From Trichuris trichiura (lineage: Eukaryota > Nematoda > Enoplea > Trichinellida > Trichuridae), in the NCBI GenBank assembly GCA_037903355.1, contig JBAJFE010000004.1, positions 4,696,001-4,760,000 of the forward strand: a stretch of 64,000 nt of DNA, written 5' to 3'. Positions within the stretch are counted from its first letter, which is position 1. Every line of letters begins with the position of its first letter. Shown in pieces: positions 43,984 to 55,470 of the stretch. Under the pieces are notes generated by a model that was not told where the DNA came from, did no database searches, and was given only the letters and a program-made list of their open reading frames with translations. Position numbers and translations under genes: made by a program.

Positions 43984-45518
43984 GCCTAGATGGTGCGTCT
44001 GCGCAGCCAAAATTTATCGGTAAGCGATACAGAATGCAGAAATCGTGTTCCAAAAGGATGATAGCCCAAAGGCGTAACTGATTTGCTCTGTGTACAGGAA
44101 TTCCCCTCTTGCGACCGAAAACGGAAAAGTAGTGGTTGATGGTCGGTTAAGAGTGTGAATTTGTAGCCATGGATCCTACGATGAAACTTTTTAACAGTGA
44201 AAATAAGGCTTAGTGCCTCCTTCCTTATTTGGCTATACTTTTTTTCAGCGGACGTGAGGGTAACGCCACGCATGTGCAACCGCTTTTTCAAAGCCATTAG
44301 GAAAGCAATGCATTATTACGCTCCAAGGCCTTTCTCTGAGGCATCGGCGGCGACCACAATTTCCATGGGTCGTAATGGGTAAGCAGCAGACCAGAATTGA
44401 GATTTTTTTTAGGTTTCTCGAGAGTAGCCTGTCAGTCGCTTGACCAAACAAAGAGTTTTTCCATTCTTTAAGAGCACATCGAAAGGTGCTCGAAGCTTCT
44501 CATTTCTTTGACGAAGGAACTTTCACAGCTCAGCATTCTCAAGAACGAGCAAAAGATGCCTAAATTTGTAGGTGCTGGCATCCTTGTGATAGCATCAGTC
44601 TTGACTGAGTCTCGTCGACGACCGTACTCGTCGAATACAAGGCCCAGATACCTTATACTTGCGATGCTGAAACTATATGTCTCTCGTCAGATGCAAAACC
44701 GAAATTCGTCGATACGTTTAAGAATTGCTTCTGAATTTTTCTGGTGCTCCTGAGTGTTCTTCCCAACGGTTATGATGTCGTCCCAGGTATACTACAGTAC
44801 TTTTTAGTCCCACTAGCACAGTATGCATGGTCTGCTGGAAAATAGCTGTGGCTGATTCTATCCAAAATGGGAGACAATTATAGCATTAGAAGCTACGATG
44901 AGTATTTACCGCGAGCAGCCCTTTGAACTGTTCGTCAACTTCAACCTATACTTAGGCGTCTGCTAAGTCCATATGAGGGAAGATTGCACCGCCGTTTAGA
45001 ACGGTTAAGACATCTTTAGGCTGAGGCAGCAGGTATCGATGCAATTCTAACACGTCATTGAAGCCGGTCGAAAAGTTCGCATAGATCTAAAAGAATCCAT
45101 CTTTTTTCCTAATAATGTCGATTGGGACATCCCATTATGAATGATTCACTCTTGAAATAATACTATTCCGCTTTAACTGATCCGGTTCTTGTTGAACAGC
45201 TGACAACGCTGCATCGGGCGTTAGTCTTTTCGGACGAAAAGCTGGTCGGGTTCATGGTTTCAATAAGAGTGACACTTTTGCCTGCGTACACAGACGGAGA
45301 CGATTACCATGAATGTGCGGGTGACGTTGAAGCACTCGCGCTATGCCTAAGCCATGACTGCAAATTTCTGTACCCAAAACAGCTTTGTGAAACGCCACTG
45401 TGTGTTCTGTCAACCCACATCCTGCATCCATGTGTTTTATACATGTCCAACTTTTCAGTGAGTTCAACACTCACCAGATCAAATAGACCAATGGTGCTTG
45501 AAGCCATGCCCGATATCG

Positions 45519-45532
45519 CCCCCCCCCCCCCA
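45519..45532. repeat. Poly-C run
   Basis: A run of about 12 C. It may vary in length between reads or individuals. Confidence 0.8.
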
Positions 45533-46669
45533 AGATAAACTGTATCAGCCGGCGACGCGAAAATTGGCAGGAACTCTTTACTGAGGACCATTGTCGTTTT
45601 TCTCACCAATTCCTCGTACTGACTGTTGCGCGAGGGACTGCTCACTGGAACACCGACAGCATCGTTGCTGTCCCTAGCTTCTGCACAGCATAACCGAGGA
45701 TACAAACAAAACGTTTTGTACGACTTCATTCGTTCAGACGTCGCATTTATTACAGCATTACTCCGAACAGCAGGAAGCGTGCAAATCAACTACCCTTTCA
45801 ATATTGGGCTGCATTAACGTGACCCGCAGTCGTAAACCACCCTGATTGATTACTACGAGACGATTCCACTTTTTCATGACGAACCTTACTCTACGACTGG
45901 CGAAAAGGGAATAGCGATCAGTAACCTCTTTATCGTTGTCCACAGGGCAAGATAATGCAGTGAAATTTTTTGCTACAGCCAGAAGTACTCATAACGCCTT
46001 TCAACTCTGGATTCGATCTCTTCGTTCGACTACGGGTCTATCAATTCTTCCTGCCAGCATATGCTCATGTTCAGGGGACTGACGGTGGACAGGTCAAGCA
46101 CCCAATTAAGAATTACCAACCGAAAAATATCATGAAATCTTCGTGCAGCATTTCTAAATGTTGGCAGTAAACATGGACATTAGTTTAGGAAGTGAGCTCG
46201 TGAGCAGAGGTATCTGAGGCCTGAGCTCCGCTATCTATCGTCGTAGTTCTTGAACCTCTGTTGACACCTTGGTTGTATTCCTTCTCCTTTTAGCCGCGTT
46301 CAAGATTACACACACTGATAAGAGTCTCCGCTGTTTGTGCCAAGTCATCCGTGCTGGCAGTGCTCATTGCCTTTAGCATCAACTGAACGCTAAGGTAGCA
46401 TCCATTGTAATAGTAACTGGTGAAAGAATGCACCGTGAGATCGACCATTCCAACGGCTGCACGTCGCATTTCACGGAGCATGTAAGTTCGACGTTGGTGG
46501 CCCATCAGAGATATTAGAAAGACGGAAGTACTCTTGCTCCGTTGCTGTAAACCTCTCTAACAGCTGCTGCTTCAGGTAATCACTGGGGGACTTGCCAAGT
46601 GGCTCCAGAAGATCCTCTACTTCTAGGACCGCACTTCGTTTACAGAAGTGATAGTATGGTAGCATCTTG

Positions 46670-47018
46670 TCAATGGAAACGTACCCTGACTCAAAACGAA
46701 TTACGCTTCAGCCTGAGCAAACCATAGTTTTGCGTTATGCGGCTGGGCAGCTTCACAACGACGGTTGCGGACGTACATGCTTCTTCAGAGCGTGTAGTAT
46801 CCGTCGCAGCAAGGGCCACCAATGTAGCAGTATTCCACACAGGGTACTAAAAGACCGATCTACTCGACTAACACAATAACAACAACAACTTCAGGATGCT
46901 GTACCTTGGTATAGTTAATCAGGTGCCACACGAGCCTAGTACTCAGGCAGGGGTTCTCTACAGCATCATTTATCGTCTCATTTGGCTGAAGCTTTTCTAG
47001 TCGTCTTCATTTCTTTGT
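46670..47018. other. No gene seen
   Basis: Contains a short AAC repeat (about 46868-46885). Nothing else is recognised. Confidence 0.4.
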
Positions 47019-47850
47019 TCATAATCCCGTTCGATCATTCAGGGCATTTTTGTGACGGTTCAGGCAACTCAGATGTTGGTCGCACCTGTGAGATAAAGTG
47101 TTGCCTGTATCCCCTATGTAGGAAGCGGAGAACGTGGACTTAACTTCGTAAACGACCCCACGTTTATCATTTGGAGTCAGCCTGATCTTGTCACTCCTGA
47201 CAGTGGATCGCAGGGATGCTGTGCTTTGATAATAAATTTGATAATCAATAGTTCTGCCCATTACGAAGCACCCAGTGTTCAAGAAGTTCTGCCCATAGGC
47301 TTAATTTTTTCGCCTAAACCTTTGTAATATAGCAGTACGAGTAGTGGAATCGTCTGTCTTGGCACATGTTCCTCTGGTTTGGCAAATGCATGTATAATCG
47401 CAAAGTAAATCAGTGCCGCCAGGTGGCCAGTGCTGAAGAAAGTTGTTTTTATATGCTCTAATTTAGGAGGAATAAAAGAGACTAGTTTTTTAGGGTCTTT
47501 GCTTTAACAGAACAGGGTCATTTTCCGCTTGATTAAGGATTAGCGTGATTACGCAGCAGGCATCAAGATGATGAACGCCCTGTCTGTGAACCCTCAGACC
47601 GCACGTCGTCGTTTGGTTACTCGCCTAGACCTAAACTCAAACACAAAGAACCGGTGCGCACCTTAAGTGGGGCATGGTAATTCGCCTGAGCGTAAACCGA
47701 AATGCACAAAAGCGGTGAGCTCTTGCAGTGGAACCAGCGGGCATGGCTTCGTCGAGTGGAAAGATCGTGATAACTACGAATGGAAGTACCAGTGACCGCA
47801 TACCAGATCCTACCAGCAAAACACCTTAGCCATACAGTGTAAAACGTCAG

Positions 47851-48093
47851 TTGTCCACATTCGAAATGAGCTTAAGTTGGTATTTCTTTAACATAAGAGA
47901 TAAAGAAACCGCGGCCGCCTACTTGCGCGAAAGGGGAAAGATCGTGCCTATTCTGTTACCATATGATGGTGTTGAGTTGAGATGGAATGGCCCGCGCTAC
48001 ATGCAGTTAAGTGCAAGAACGGGCACGTGGTTTGCAGGTAAAATCCACATACAGCCTGATCCACTTCATCAACAGCTGTTTTCACCCTTATGA
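47851..48093 (+). pseudogene. ISXO2-like transposase N-terminal fragment
   Basis: FEMSLSWYFFNIRDKETAAAYLRERG and ARTGTWFAGKIHI resemble the start (MRWLHETVKDEETTIQFL...RKGTWFDG) of the transposase at 54.8 kb. The zinc-binding Cys residues are lost and no catalytic domain follows. Confidence 0.55.
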
Positions 48094-48390
48094 CCGTCAC
48101 AGGTACTCCAATAAACATGTACTGCCCATTTCCTACCCGCCGCGCACAACGGTCTGCTCCAGCAGAAACTGAATGCAATCACTAACCGATGTAAGTCGAG
48201 CTCTTCATAGTGCCACCCTGCAGTAGCAGCAGTCTTACCGAATCTGACGTCTCGACCATTCCGTACGACTTGGTAATCGCATCCGCCTAAAATCAAAGCT
48301 GTCTGCTTTACATTAGCTTCCAAACTCACTAGCTGCGCACTCTGATCTCCATCACTCTCGTCTGTGAACAATGTCATACTGACTCTAGCG

Positions 48391-49299
48391 CAGTGCTTCC
48401 CAACCTTTTGGGAGCCAGGGCCCCCTTTAGCGATCTTCAACTTGCCGGGGCCCCCGTCATTCTCCCCAACGTAATTTTCCTGCTTCTGTTATCCTCAGGT
48501 GCGCCTACTGTGGTTACGTTGTTGTGAATTTGTACAAATAGTTCGACACCTGAAACAGCCTGCAGAATGTAGAATTGACTTCGCTGCCTACCGTGTATGC
48601 CAAAGAAAAAACAGTTAAGCCGGGCCGTCATTAAAAACCTTGTTAACCTGCGGATCTTGTCAGCCGCAAGTAGGACCCCATGGTTTGCGCTGTGAAAGTT
48701 GAGTGTGCGATCAATGGCTGGAAAACCTGGCGATGCGAAGTCAACGCTGAATTTCTTTTCTACACTAGAGCGAAATGGGTAGTAAGGAAGCCGGCTACCA
48801 TATACGGCGGAAGCTCCTTAATGATGTTCGAAGCGGTCAACGCCTTTAATTCTTTAGTTGGCACTGCAAGCGTTCTTTTCGTATTGCTGGACTTAAGCAG
48901 GCTAATTGCAGATCGGGGAGCCTTCAGAGTACAAACGCCGCACTGGGTTTCCTCTTCCTCAATTTTTTGGGCTGTTAGCAATGGTAGCGCAATATGTAAG
49001 TCAGGCTGCGATGCTGTTCTCGGGGCTACGCAACACTGAATCTAAATTCAATATTTCCTTGGAGTAAGACGACAGTCGCTTGCTCTTACCTCAGTGCGAC
49101 GACTGGGTATGGTGCAGTGCTACTAATTTATCCACGTCCGGCTCGATAGTCGTCAGGAGTAATCTCAGGTCGCTTCGGCTCACTATCCTGAACGGCAGGA
49201 TCGCTCTCGTCCTGCGGCACCGACTACCAGGGACCCCTAAATCCCCAATCCTTCCCAGGGCCCCCAAGGGGTCCCTGGGGGCCCCGTTGGAAATCACTG
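48391..49299 (+). mobile_element. hAT non-autonomous element (909 bp)
   Basis: CAGTGCTTCCCAACC to GTTGGAAATCACTG. Flanking 8-mers CTCTAGCG and CTATTGCG match at 6 of 8. It is the same family as 22892-23325 and gives the uninterrupted form of the BEL insertion site near 48915. Confidence 0.75.
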
Positions 49300-50528
49300 C
49301 TATTGCGCATACCGGCGGGCAGACACCCCTACCTAGCTTACAGTCAACCTGCCAAGCAGATAACAAAGCTCAAAGGTTAATCTGTCGTCTGCAATTTCAT
49401 ATTACACTTGAACCAATGAGAGTAAGATATTCCTACTTAGGCAATTATCAACCTATCAACCTGAATGACAAAGTGAAAAGGTCAACTCGTTAATCGGAAC
49501 AAAGCGTCCGTCAACCGGAGTAACAAAGGTTTTCCGCTTTAACGGCCGTTCCGTTAAAACGCAAAGGTTTGTTTTTGGCATGGGTGACCTTCAGACAAGT
49601 TCACTGTCTTAGCACGGAGTCTTTGTCTAGCAGGTTTTCCAGTCCCTTGAGAGTAATGTTCATGAGAATACTCGCTCAGAGGTTTTTTGCATCTTAGCTG
49701 ACCAAGATCTTTGACGGGCGTAGAGTGACAGTCTTCATGTCGGCACAGAACTTGCTGCTCTTCACTGAGGATGTCGTGTTTCCCGTCAACTGTGTGATAA
49801 TGTTTTTGGATAAAACATTTATCGTGGTATGACATTTTTAATACTTGAGATCACTAGTTTAATAGAAATGCTAGGTTTGTGAATCTTTGGTAGCCCGTAG
49901 ATCTCTGAGCACTGGCTATCACAAACGTAATATGTGCAGTTTCTGATCCTTTGAAACTCTATGTCACATGTCTCATGCTCAAAGTACTGTAGCCGACAAA
50001 TCTGCATCGTTCTTATACTGTCAGGTCTTCATGAATGGACATAAAGATCCCGCTCTTTAATTATTCATTGACCTTTCCAACAAACGTTCTTTTATCAATT
50101 CAAACTACCGCATTGCCCCCCTTATTCGCTTTTGTGACAGCAAGGTTGGGCGCTGTCTTACAGTTTCAAAATTCTGCGCTCTTTAACTGCAATATTTGAA
50201 GTGTCTTATTGTTGGTTTGTGATAAGAAGTCTTTAGAAGTGCTCCTCTTATCTCTGCAATTTTCTCTATTGGTACTCAGGTTCGCAGACCACCCTCAGAC
50301 GACGCAATGCTGTCCTGCAAAGGTACCTTCTTGGGAGCGGGTATGAGGTTCAAGCTTTAGCTAGCACTCATCCCCCAGAGACGACCACCAGATAAGATTG
50401 CTGGACAAAGGAGGACAACCACGAAGAGTTCAGCTAAAAGAGGCAATGAATGAAACAATTAAGGCGTCCACAGTACTGGAGTAGCTGTATGCTTACATCA
50501 TCACTATTGAGCTAGACTTCTAGCTTTT

Positions 50529-50677
50529 CATATTTCAATGTCTTTATTACGGTTGAAGTGTCCCGTTGATAAGCACAATAAAGCTTTCAGGTCTTTCGCG
50601 ACCCGTCTTCAGCGGTCAGATTATGTGTAGTGTGTGGGGCAACATTCAACTGTAAAAAAGACATTGAAATATGAAAA
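50529..50677 (-). mobile_element. Short foldback with hammerhead-like motif
   Basis: Ends CATATTTCAATGTCTTTATT and AAAAAAGACATTGAAATATG are inverted. 50581-50613 on minus reads CTGAAGA, hairpin GGGTC/GACCT, GAA-AGCT-T. Confidence 0.6.
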
Positions 50678-51028
50678 CATACAGTCACGTACTAAAACAT
50701 CATATTTTCAAGACTTCTAGCTAAGAAAAAATGCGGATGCCCTTTACATAAGGCACAACGTGGTGATAAACAGAAACAGAGGAACAGGGGTCAGCGACAC
50801 TTGGATTAAGCTAACTATAAGAAATCAGTTATGCACTACAAGAACAACAACAACAACAATCTACTAACCTATATTATTTGCCTATAAAAGCGACTTTTCT
50901 GTTAGTCTCAATCATTCGAACATTGATGATAGAGCGTGTTACCTCCTAAAGCTCTGCGTAGTAAAAGTTGCTACAACAGGGAAATTTGGATATACAGGTG
51001 TGTGGTCTGTAACGTGTTTGGTTGTCAT

Positions 51029-51411
51029 AGAAGAAATGTACATGGATTTTTCCCGTTTTGCATTTGCCCATAAAACGAGTCAAAAAAGTGAAAAAGCTTT
51101 AATGTCGTTCAAGGGCATAAAAACCAAACAAAAGTCTGGCGAAGCTTTCGACTCAATCTTGAACCGTCGTCAGAGCACGCAGGAGTTGCCCTCCCACCGA
51201 GTTTTTCCTCAGGAGTGGGAAACATTTCCTCCTGAGGAAAACCTCGGTGGGAGGGCAACTCCTGACGACGGCTCAAGATTGAGCCGAAAGCTTCGCCAGA
51301 CTTTTGTTTGGTTTTTATGTCCTTGAACGACATTAAAGCTTTTCCACTTTTTGACTCGTTTTATGGGCAAATGCAAAACGGGAAAAATCCATGTACATTT
51401 CTTCTATAACA
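51029..51411. mobile_element. Near-perfect 383-bp palindrome with two hammerhead-like motifs
   Basis: Arms of about 190 bp (ATAGAAGAAATGTACATGGA ... and its inverted copy) meet near 51225 with few mismatches. Each arm holds one hammerhead-like motif: 51141-51173 on minus and 51262-51297 on plus. There is no real coding sequence; long frames here are by-products of the palindrome. Confidence 0.85.
51262..51297 (+). ncRNA. Hammerhead-ribozyme-like motif (best foldback copy)
   Basis: CTGACGA, then GGCTC-AAGATT-GAGCC, then GAA-AGCT-T and CGCCAGAC. The core bases agree with the hammerhead apart from one extra C before stem II. The opposite-strand partner is at 51141-51173. Confidence 0.45.
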
Positions 51412-52732
51412 GGGAAATTTCTTGCTTTTGAAGGAAAACAAAAAGAAACAGTAATGAGGAAAGCGGATACAACGGTAGGAACAGTTACAAAGGAATGGAT
51501 GATATTCGTGCTATACGTTATGTGCGGGAAACGGGATATTAATTAGCGCGGCGGGGATTTTCATATATGCAGCTGACCTTCGCCAACATGCGGGCATGCG
51601 TGGGAAAGTGTTCATCCCTAGCCAATAAATCTTTTGTGAGCGACTTCTTCACTGACCTTCCTGCGGAGGCGTGAACCTGCGAGCGTGTATTGCTGTGGAA
51701 AGTTAATCGAGGATTAACCTTAACAGGTGCCCTTGGGAAAATAACATGAGGGAATTTGCAGCTTCCCGTAAGTGTCGTACGTATGCAGTTGAATTATATG
51801 ATGATCAATAAAATAAAGTCCACTGCGCACATATACGGGAAGGGGGATGTGTTGCGCATGAGTTGTAAAGTGTACACGTTTTCTTTCAATCAAGCAGCCA
51901 CAAGAATAACCAATTTTAAAAACAAAGCTCCTTATCGATTTAAAAACTGCCCCATATTCTAATGATGATCTCAGAAACCTAACTATTACTGCAATATGGT
52001 TACGGTAAAACATCGTTACCAGTGAGAATTTTCTTACTGATGGACGCTCACATCAAACGTTCAATATTGAGCAACAGGTGAAGAGTCCTAATGCAACACA
52101 CGGACGGTGATCTCGTTTACCTGAAAGGTGCGTGCCAGTGCCTTTCGTATTAACATGCAAGCTAGGTTTTTGACATTTTGGCTGCAGAGACTTCGACAGC
52201 AGATCTTTCTAACTAGAAGCACGTTGACTATCAGCCTAAGCTTTCAGCCACTTATTCTAAGGCTGAAAGAGCTCATACTCAACCTTAAATGGGGTATGTG
52301 AGGTCTGCCTTATCTTGCCGTTAAACGTAACCATCCGTTCAAACTTCAGTTGCTTAGTCTGTACCCCTGCCTTCGGGTTACATTACGTTAAATGACTTTG
52401 TGCTGCTGTCGAAACGTAGAGCCATCAAGCATCAGAATAACGCAAATCTGGTGGGAAGCTTCATCTGAACCTGCTAACCTTCGCCATAAGAACAGTTTTG
52501 CCAAGTGAACTCTACCTCACCTCCAAATGATAGACCGACACATAAAACATACTACTGTCAAAAAAGCCCCGTAAAATTAAAGGAGTTAGGAAAGAAGTTG
52601 AAGGCATTCTGCGGAACAGTCGAATTTTTCTAGGCCGGTCCATGCAGTAAGCGTTGTATGGATGTTTCGTTTGATATAGGTGCGCATGCTTAAAGGATAT
52701 TGCGAACAGAAAATTGTAAGGCTACTTTTCAG
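51412..52732. other. No gene seen before the WAP exon
   Basis: A/T-rich. Overlapping short frames on both strands at 51720-52013 have no domain. Confidence 0.4.
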
Positions 52733-53119
52733 GGAGTTGTCCAGATGGAAGTCCATCAAGGGGTAAATGCTTCCGAATGAAAGCTTGCCCGCCAAATCAT
52801 ATATGCCACCGTGGGCAGTGTTGCTCATTGTATATTAAACGAATAGCCTCCAAGTTTTGCCCAGATGGAAAACCTGCGAAAATCGCATGTTCTGAAACTA
52901 ACAGATGTGCATATGGTCAAGAATGTATGAGTGGTTTCTGCTGCAATTCGACATATGCGTCAATGCCGAAGCTAGGCTATTGCCCTGTGTTGCCCTTCTC
53001 GGTTAAAAAGCGGCATAGTGAAGGCAAAGAAGATCTATGTTACTCTGATTTTCACTGCGATCTATGGCACAAGTGCTGTCGTACAGTGGTGGGGAACCGA
53101 TGCCTTGTCCCAAGCTTTG
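52733..53119 (+). CDS. Lustrin/WAP secreted protein, exon with two lustrin modules and one WAP domain
   Basis: Acceptor GCTACTTTTCAG ends at 52732. The exon opens in phase with AGT TGT and encodes [24 protein letters not shown] (lustrin-type), then [12 protein letters not shown] and CMSGFCC (lustrin-type), then a WAP four-disulfide core: [27 protein letters not shown]. It ends TTT G at donor GTAAGG (53120) in phase 1. WAP domains are usually secreted protease inhibitors or antimicrobials; lustrin modules are common in nematode secreted proteins. No in-frame stop. It may be a middle exon of the gene starting at 34378 and ending at 62327, or part of a separate gene. Confidence 0.82.
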
Positions 53120-54005
53120 GTAAGGATACGACTCTCTTCCTATTCTTTATCAGGCAATGTAGAATGCAGACCATTGTTTCCCATGCTTAGAGCAACCGAT
53201 GCCCCCTTTTAGGGCTTTGAGCCCGTTATCCCCCTGAATCGATTCTCTGCTTCTCGCTCCGTTTATTTTCTGGGCATTTCTCTTTGTCGCTTTCTTTACG
53301 AAGGGAAAGTCCCCGCACAAAATCAAAGAGGCGCTCTAATTAATCCTCTGACAGAGACAGAAATGTCGAGATCTTTGAAGCAAGAGCTACTCTGATCAAT
53401 TGGACCATGCACGGAGAATTAAGCTCCTGCGCCGCTGTCTGCATGTCGAAGTACTACACCTATTCACGCTATTATAACTGCAAACCGAGCAAGGAGTGAT
53501 CAAGTTTACTCGCAGACTAACTGAGTAACGAGTACAAGCATACAATATCTAGTTATAGGCTGTGCAAGTACGCTATAACATGTTAGCATTGAGCCAATAC
53601 AAAACGCACATCTTGCCTCACCTTAACATCTTTCACTGACGACGGAACCAGAAGTGTTCCAAAAACGGAGAGGCCATACTTCTGTGCATACGAATAGGCA
53701 GCAAACCGTTTATTATGTTAATACTATAACCCTGACTTCTCAGTTTGACCTCCCAGTCATAGTAGACAGCTTAACGTAAGAAAAAGACAGCAAAAAGATT
53801 ACCCTGCTTTTTGACAGGTCATGACCACAGCCCAATAGTTCTATCTCTGACCTTAAAGCTTCAGCTTGCATAAGTTATTGGAGCCTATCGCAGCACCACG
53901 GTTGCTAAAGATCTGAACTGAAGGCCCAACAGGGGACTCCTACTGTTGCTCACAAAGTGCAAGCACGTGCCAGCGACTATAGCAAGCTGATCAAATCGTC
54001 TATAC
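53120..54005. other. Intron or intergenic, one hammerhead-like relic
   Basis: 53636-53671 on plus reads CTGACGA, a GGAAC/GTTCC hairpin and AAAAACGG, a decayed motif. No exon was recognised. Confidence 0.45.
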
Positions 54006-54039
54006 CAGTGTTACTCAAGGTCAGGGTTGCCAGGACCCC

Positions 54040-54850
54040 TTGTGAACGTTTCCGAGCGGTTCACTCGCGAGTGGTGGTACCCCTCGCGGCCGCCAGACGC
54101 CAGGACGCACGCGACTCGTCCATCATCACCGCAGACTCGCGCTTTACGTGCGACCGTATAACGGGGAGCAGCGTGCCAGACGAGCGGCTCGCCACGGGTG
54201 CAAGAAGGGCTTCGCCGGTTCCCCGGCATACACTACCGAAAACCCCCACCGGTGGGTACTTCCTCCCTCTATTGTACCTCCTGCGGGAGAACAGCGACTC
54301 GTCCAGCTCCGCCGTCATCCCCGGTCTTCTCAGTTGCACCGATGTTTGGGCCAGCGCATCTGCTGCAACCTGCCGCAAGTACCTACACCACCGCACTGCA
54401 GTAGTACGGTTCACCCCTGGAATACAGACAATGCCTGCTTGAACAAAACTAAGCACGCAGATCACTACCTAGCTCCTTTTGGCAAAATTTCGCTGAGGTT
54501 AGCTCTCGGCTCCAGCAGTAAATCAGCTCCACAGCTTTCTGGAACTTCACACCGCGCCGGGAGACTGCAAAAGACACATTGCGACGTAGCACTGAAGGCG
54601 GTCACTGAAGTTAGTGCGCTTACCGTCGAACCACGTGCCCTTACGTATGGATAGTTCCTTGCAGCAGGCCCGCCTAAAGCAGCGCCACGTCGTGCCACTC
54701 CGCTCCAGGTGCATCGTCTGTCCGCACGAGGAGCACCGCCTCTCACTGTGCAGGAACTGTATGGTGGTCTCTTCGTCTTTTACGGTCTCATGGAGCCAGC
54801 GCATGTTCCTAGCCGTCGACATCATGCAAAATGAGCTGTGCTCCGTTTAC
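54040..54850 (-). pseudogene. ISXO2-like transposase, broken
   Basis: On minus, RNMRWLHETVKDEETTIQFL and then RRCSSCGQTMHLE and WRCFRRACCKELSIRKGTWF (N-terminal zinc-binding domain) come from 54825-54600. After a frame change, 54465-54061 gives WCRYLRQVAADAL, then ELDESLFSRRRYNRGR (first catalytic Asp), VFGSVCRGTGEALLAPV, LLPVIRSHV and VMMDESRA (second Asp). After another frameshift near 54130, EGYHHSRVNRSETF is the region before the last catalytic acid, which is lost. The family moves bacterial IS1595-like and eukaryotic Merlin-like elements. Confidence 0.82.
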
Positions 54851-55107
54851 TAAGGCGCAACGCGGATCAGGCCATTGTCCTTCGATATTTTCGACGGCAA
54901 TGTAGCCTATTCCCTCGCAGTGTAACGGTGTTCAGTTACCCACAGTTACCCCTTTTTGCTCAGGAACTGTATGGCGGTCTCTTCGTCTTTCACGGTCACA
55001 TGGAGCCAGCGCATGTTCCTAGCCGTCGACATTATGCAAAATGAGCTGTGCACCGTTTACTACGGCGCAACGCGGATCAAACCATTGACCTTCGATATTT
55101 TCGACGA
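54750..55107. repeat. Tandem duplication of about 145 bp
   Basis: 54750-54896 (CAGGAACTGTATGGTGGTCT...) repeats at 54961-55107 at about 93% identity. The spacer carries TATTCCCTCGCAGTGTAACG and GTTCAGTTACCCACAGT, which recur at 55247 and 55363. The first unit thus looks like the second with internal deletions. Confidence 0.75.
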
Positions 55108-55470
55108 ATCACTAACCGAACCCGAGCATGCACCACTGCTACCGGATTGTGATGCCTGTGGCTGCAATCTATGCGTAGCTGTTTTATTTCCTCGCCTTTT
55201 CCGTTTCGCAAGGGTCAGTAACCGCATCAGTGACACTTCTCAACACTATTCCCTCGCAGTGTAACGGTATTCCTCGGCAGGTGATCCATTAGGCCAATAA
55301 CCGCAACTGTTGCATGTGCCACTGATACTCCATTGTGCTCCCCGTACCAAACACTCAGCATGTGTTCAGTTACCCACAGTAAGACGTCCCGCCCGTTGTT
55401 CTGCTAATCGCACTTCAATACGCATTAGCGTCGCGTATTACTCATTGATATTGCCGCCAAAACTAGTGGA

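Larger units (their letters stand above)
42822..46665 (-). pseudogene. Degraded Ty3/gypsy element
   Basis: Minus strand. Gag (DYLKQQLLERFTATEQEYFRL, MLREMRRAAVG) lies at 46665-46290. RT (WDVPIDIIRKKDGFF, PHMDLADA) is at about 45260-44760 and its end (VVAADASEKGLGA) at about 44380-44330. RNase H (KKYSQIRKEALSLIFTVKKF, TDHQPLLF) is at 44297-43986. The integrase C-terminus (FRPGETVYALDKEG) is at 43373-42822. Stops and frameshifts throughout, and the integrase core is missing. Two hAT MITEs lie between RNase H and the integrase tail. Confidence 0.8.
47019..50350 (-). pseudogene. Degraded Penelope-like element split by other transposons
   Basis: Minus strand. The RT region at about 50350-49500 includes EIYGLPKIHKPSISIKLVISSI, a Penelope RT signature, and later VLSKNIITQLTG and DAKNLxASILMNITLKGL text with stops. 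The GIY-YIG end at 47282-47019 has DKRGVVYEV and FSASYIGDTGNTLSHR. The two parts are colinear, separated by a hAT element (48391-49299) and an ISXO2-like fragment (47851-48093). They are probably one copy, though this is inferred. Confidence 0.7.
34593..52732 (+). other. Possible 18-kb intron filled with transposons
   Basis: Between the GTAAGG donor at 34593 and the TTTTCAG acceptor at 52732 lie only transposon remains and non-coding DNA. If the exons belong together, this is a giant intron against a background of 45-55-bp introns. If not, exons 1-2 and the 52.7-kb exon belong to separate genes or broken copies. Confidence 0.4.
54006..55470 (-). mobile_element. ISXO2-like (IS1595/Merlin-type) DNA transposon, damaged
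   Basis: Minus strand: a leader region (55470-55107) shared with 8.25-8.6 and 37.64-37.8 kb, a duplicated segment, then transposase to about 54040. A hAT-like end (CAGTGTTACTCAAGG) at 54006 abuts the truncated 3' side. Confidence 0.75.

Noticed and set aside
51000..51333. Frames of 108 and 74 codons with matching protein text on both strands
   Set aside because: The match of the two strands follows from the palindrome. No start context or domain is seen.
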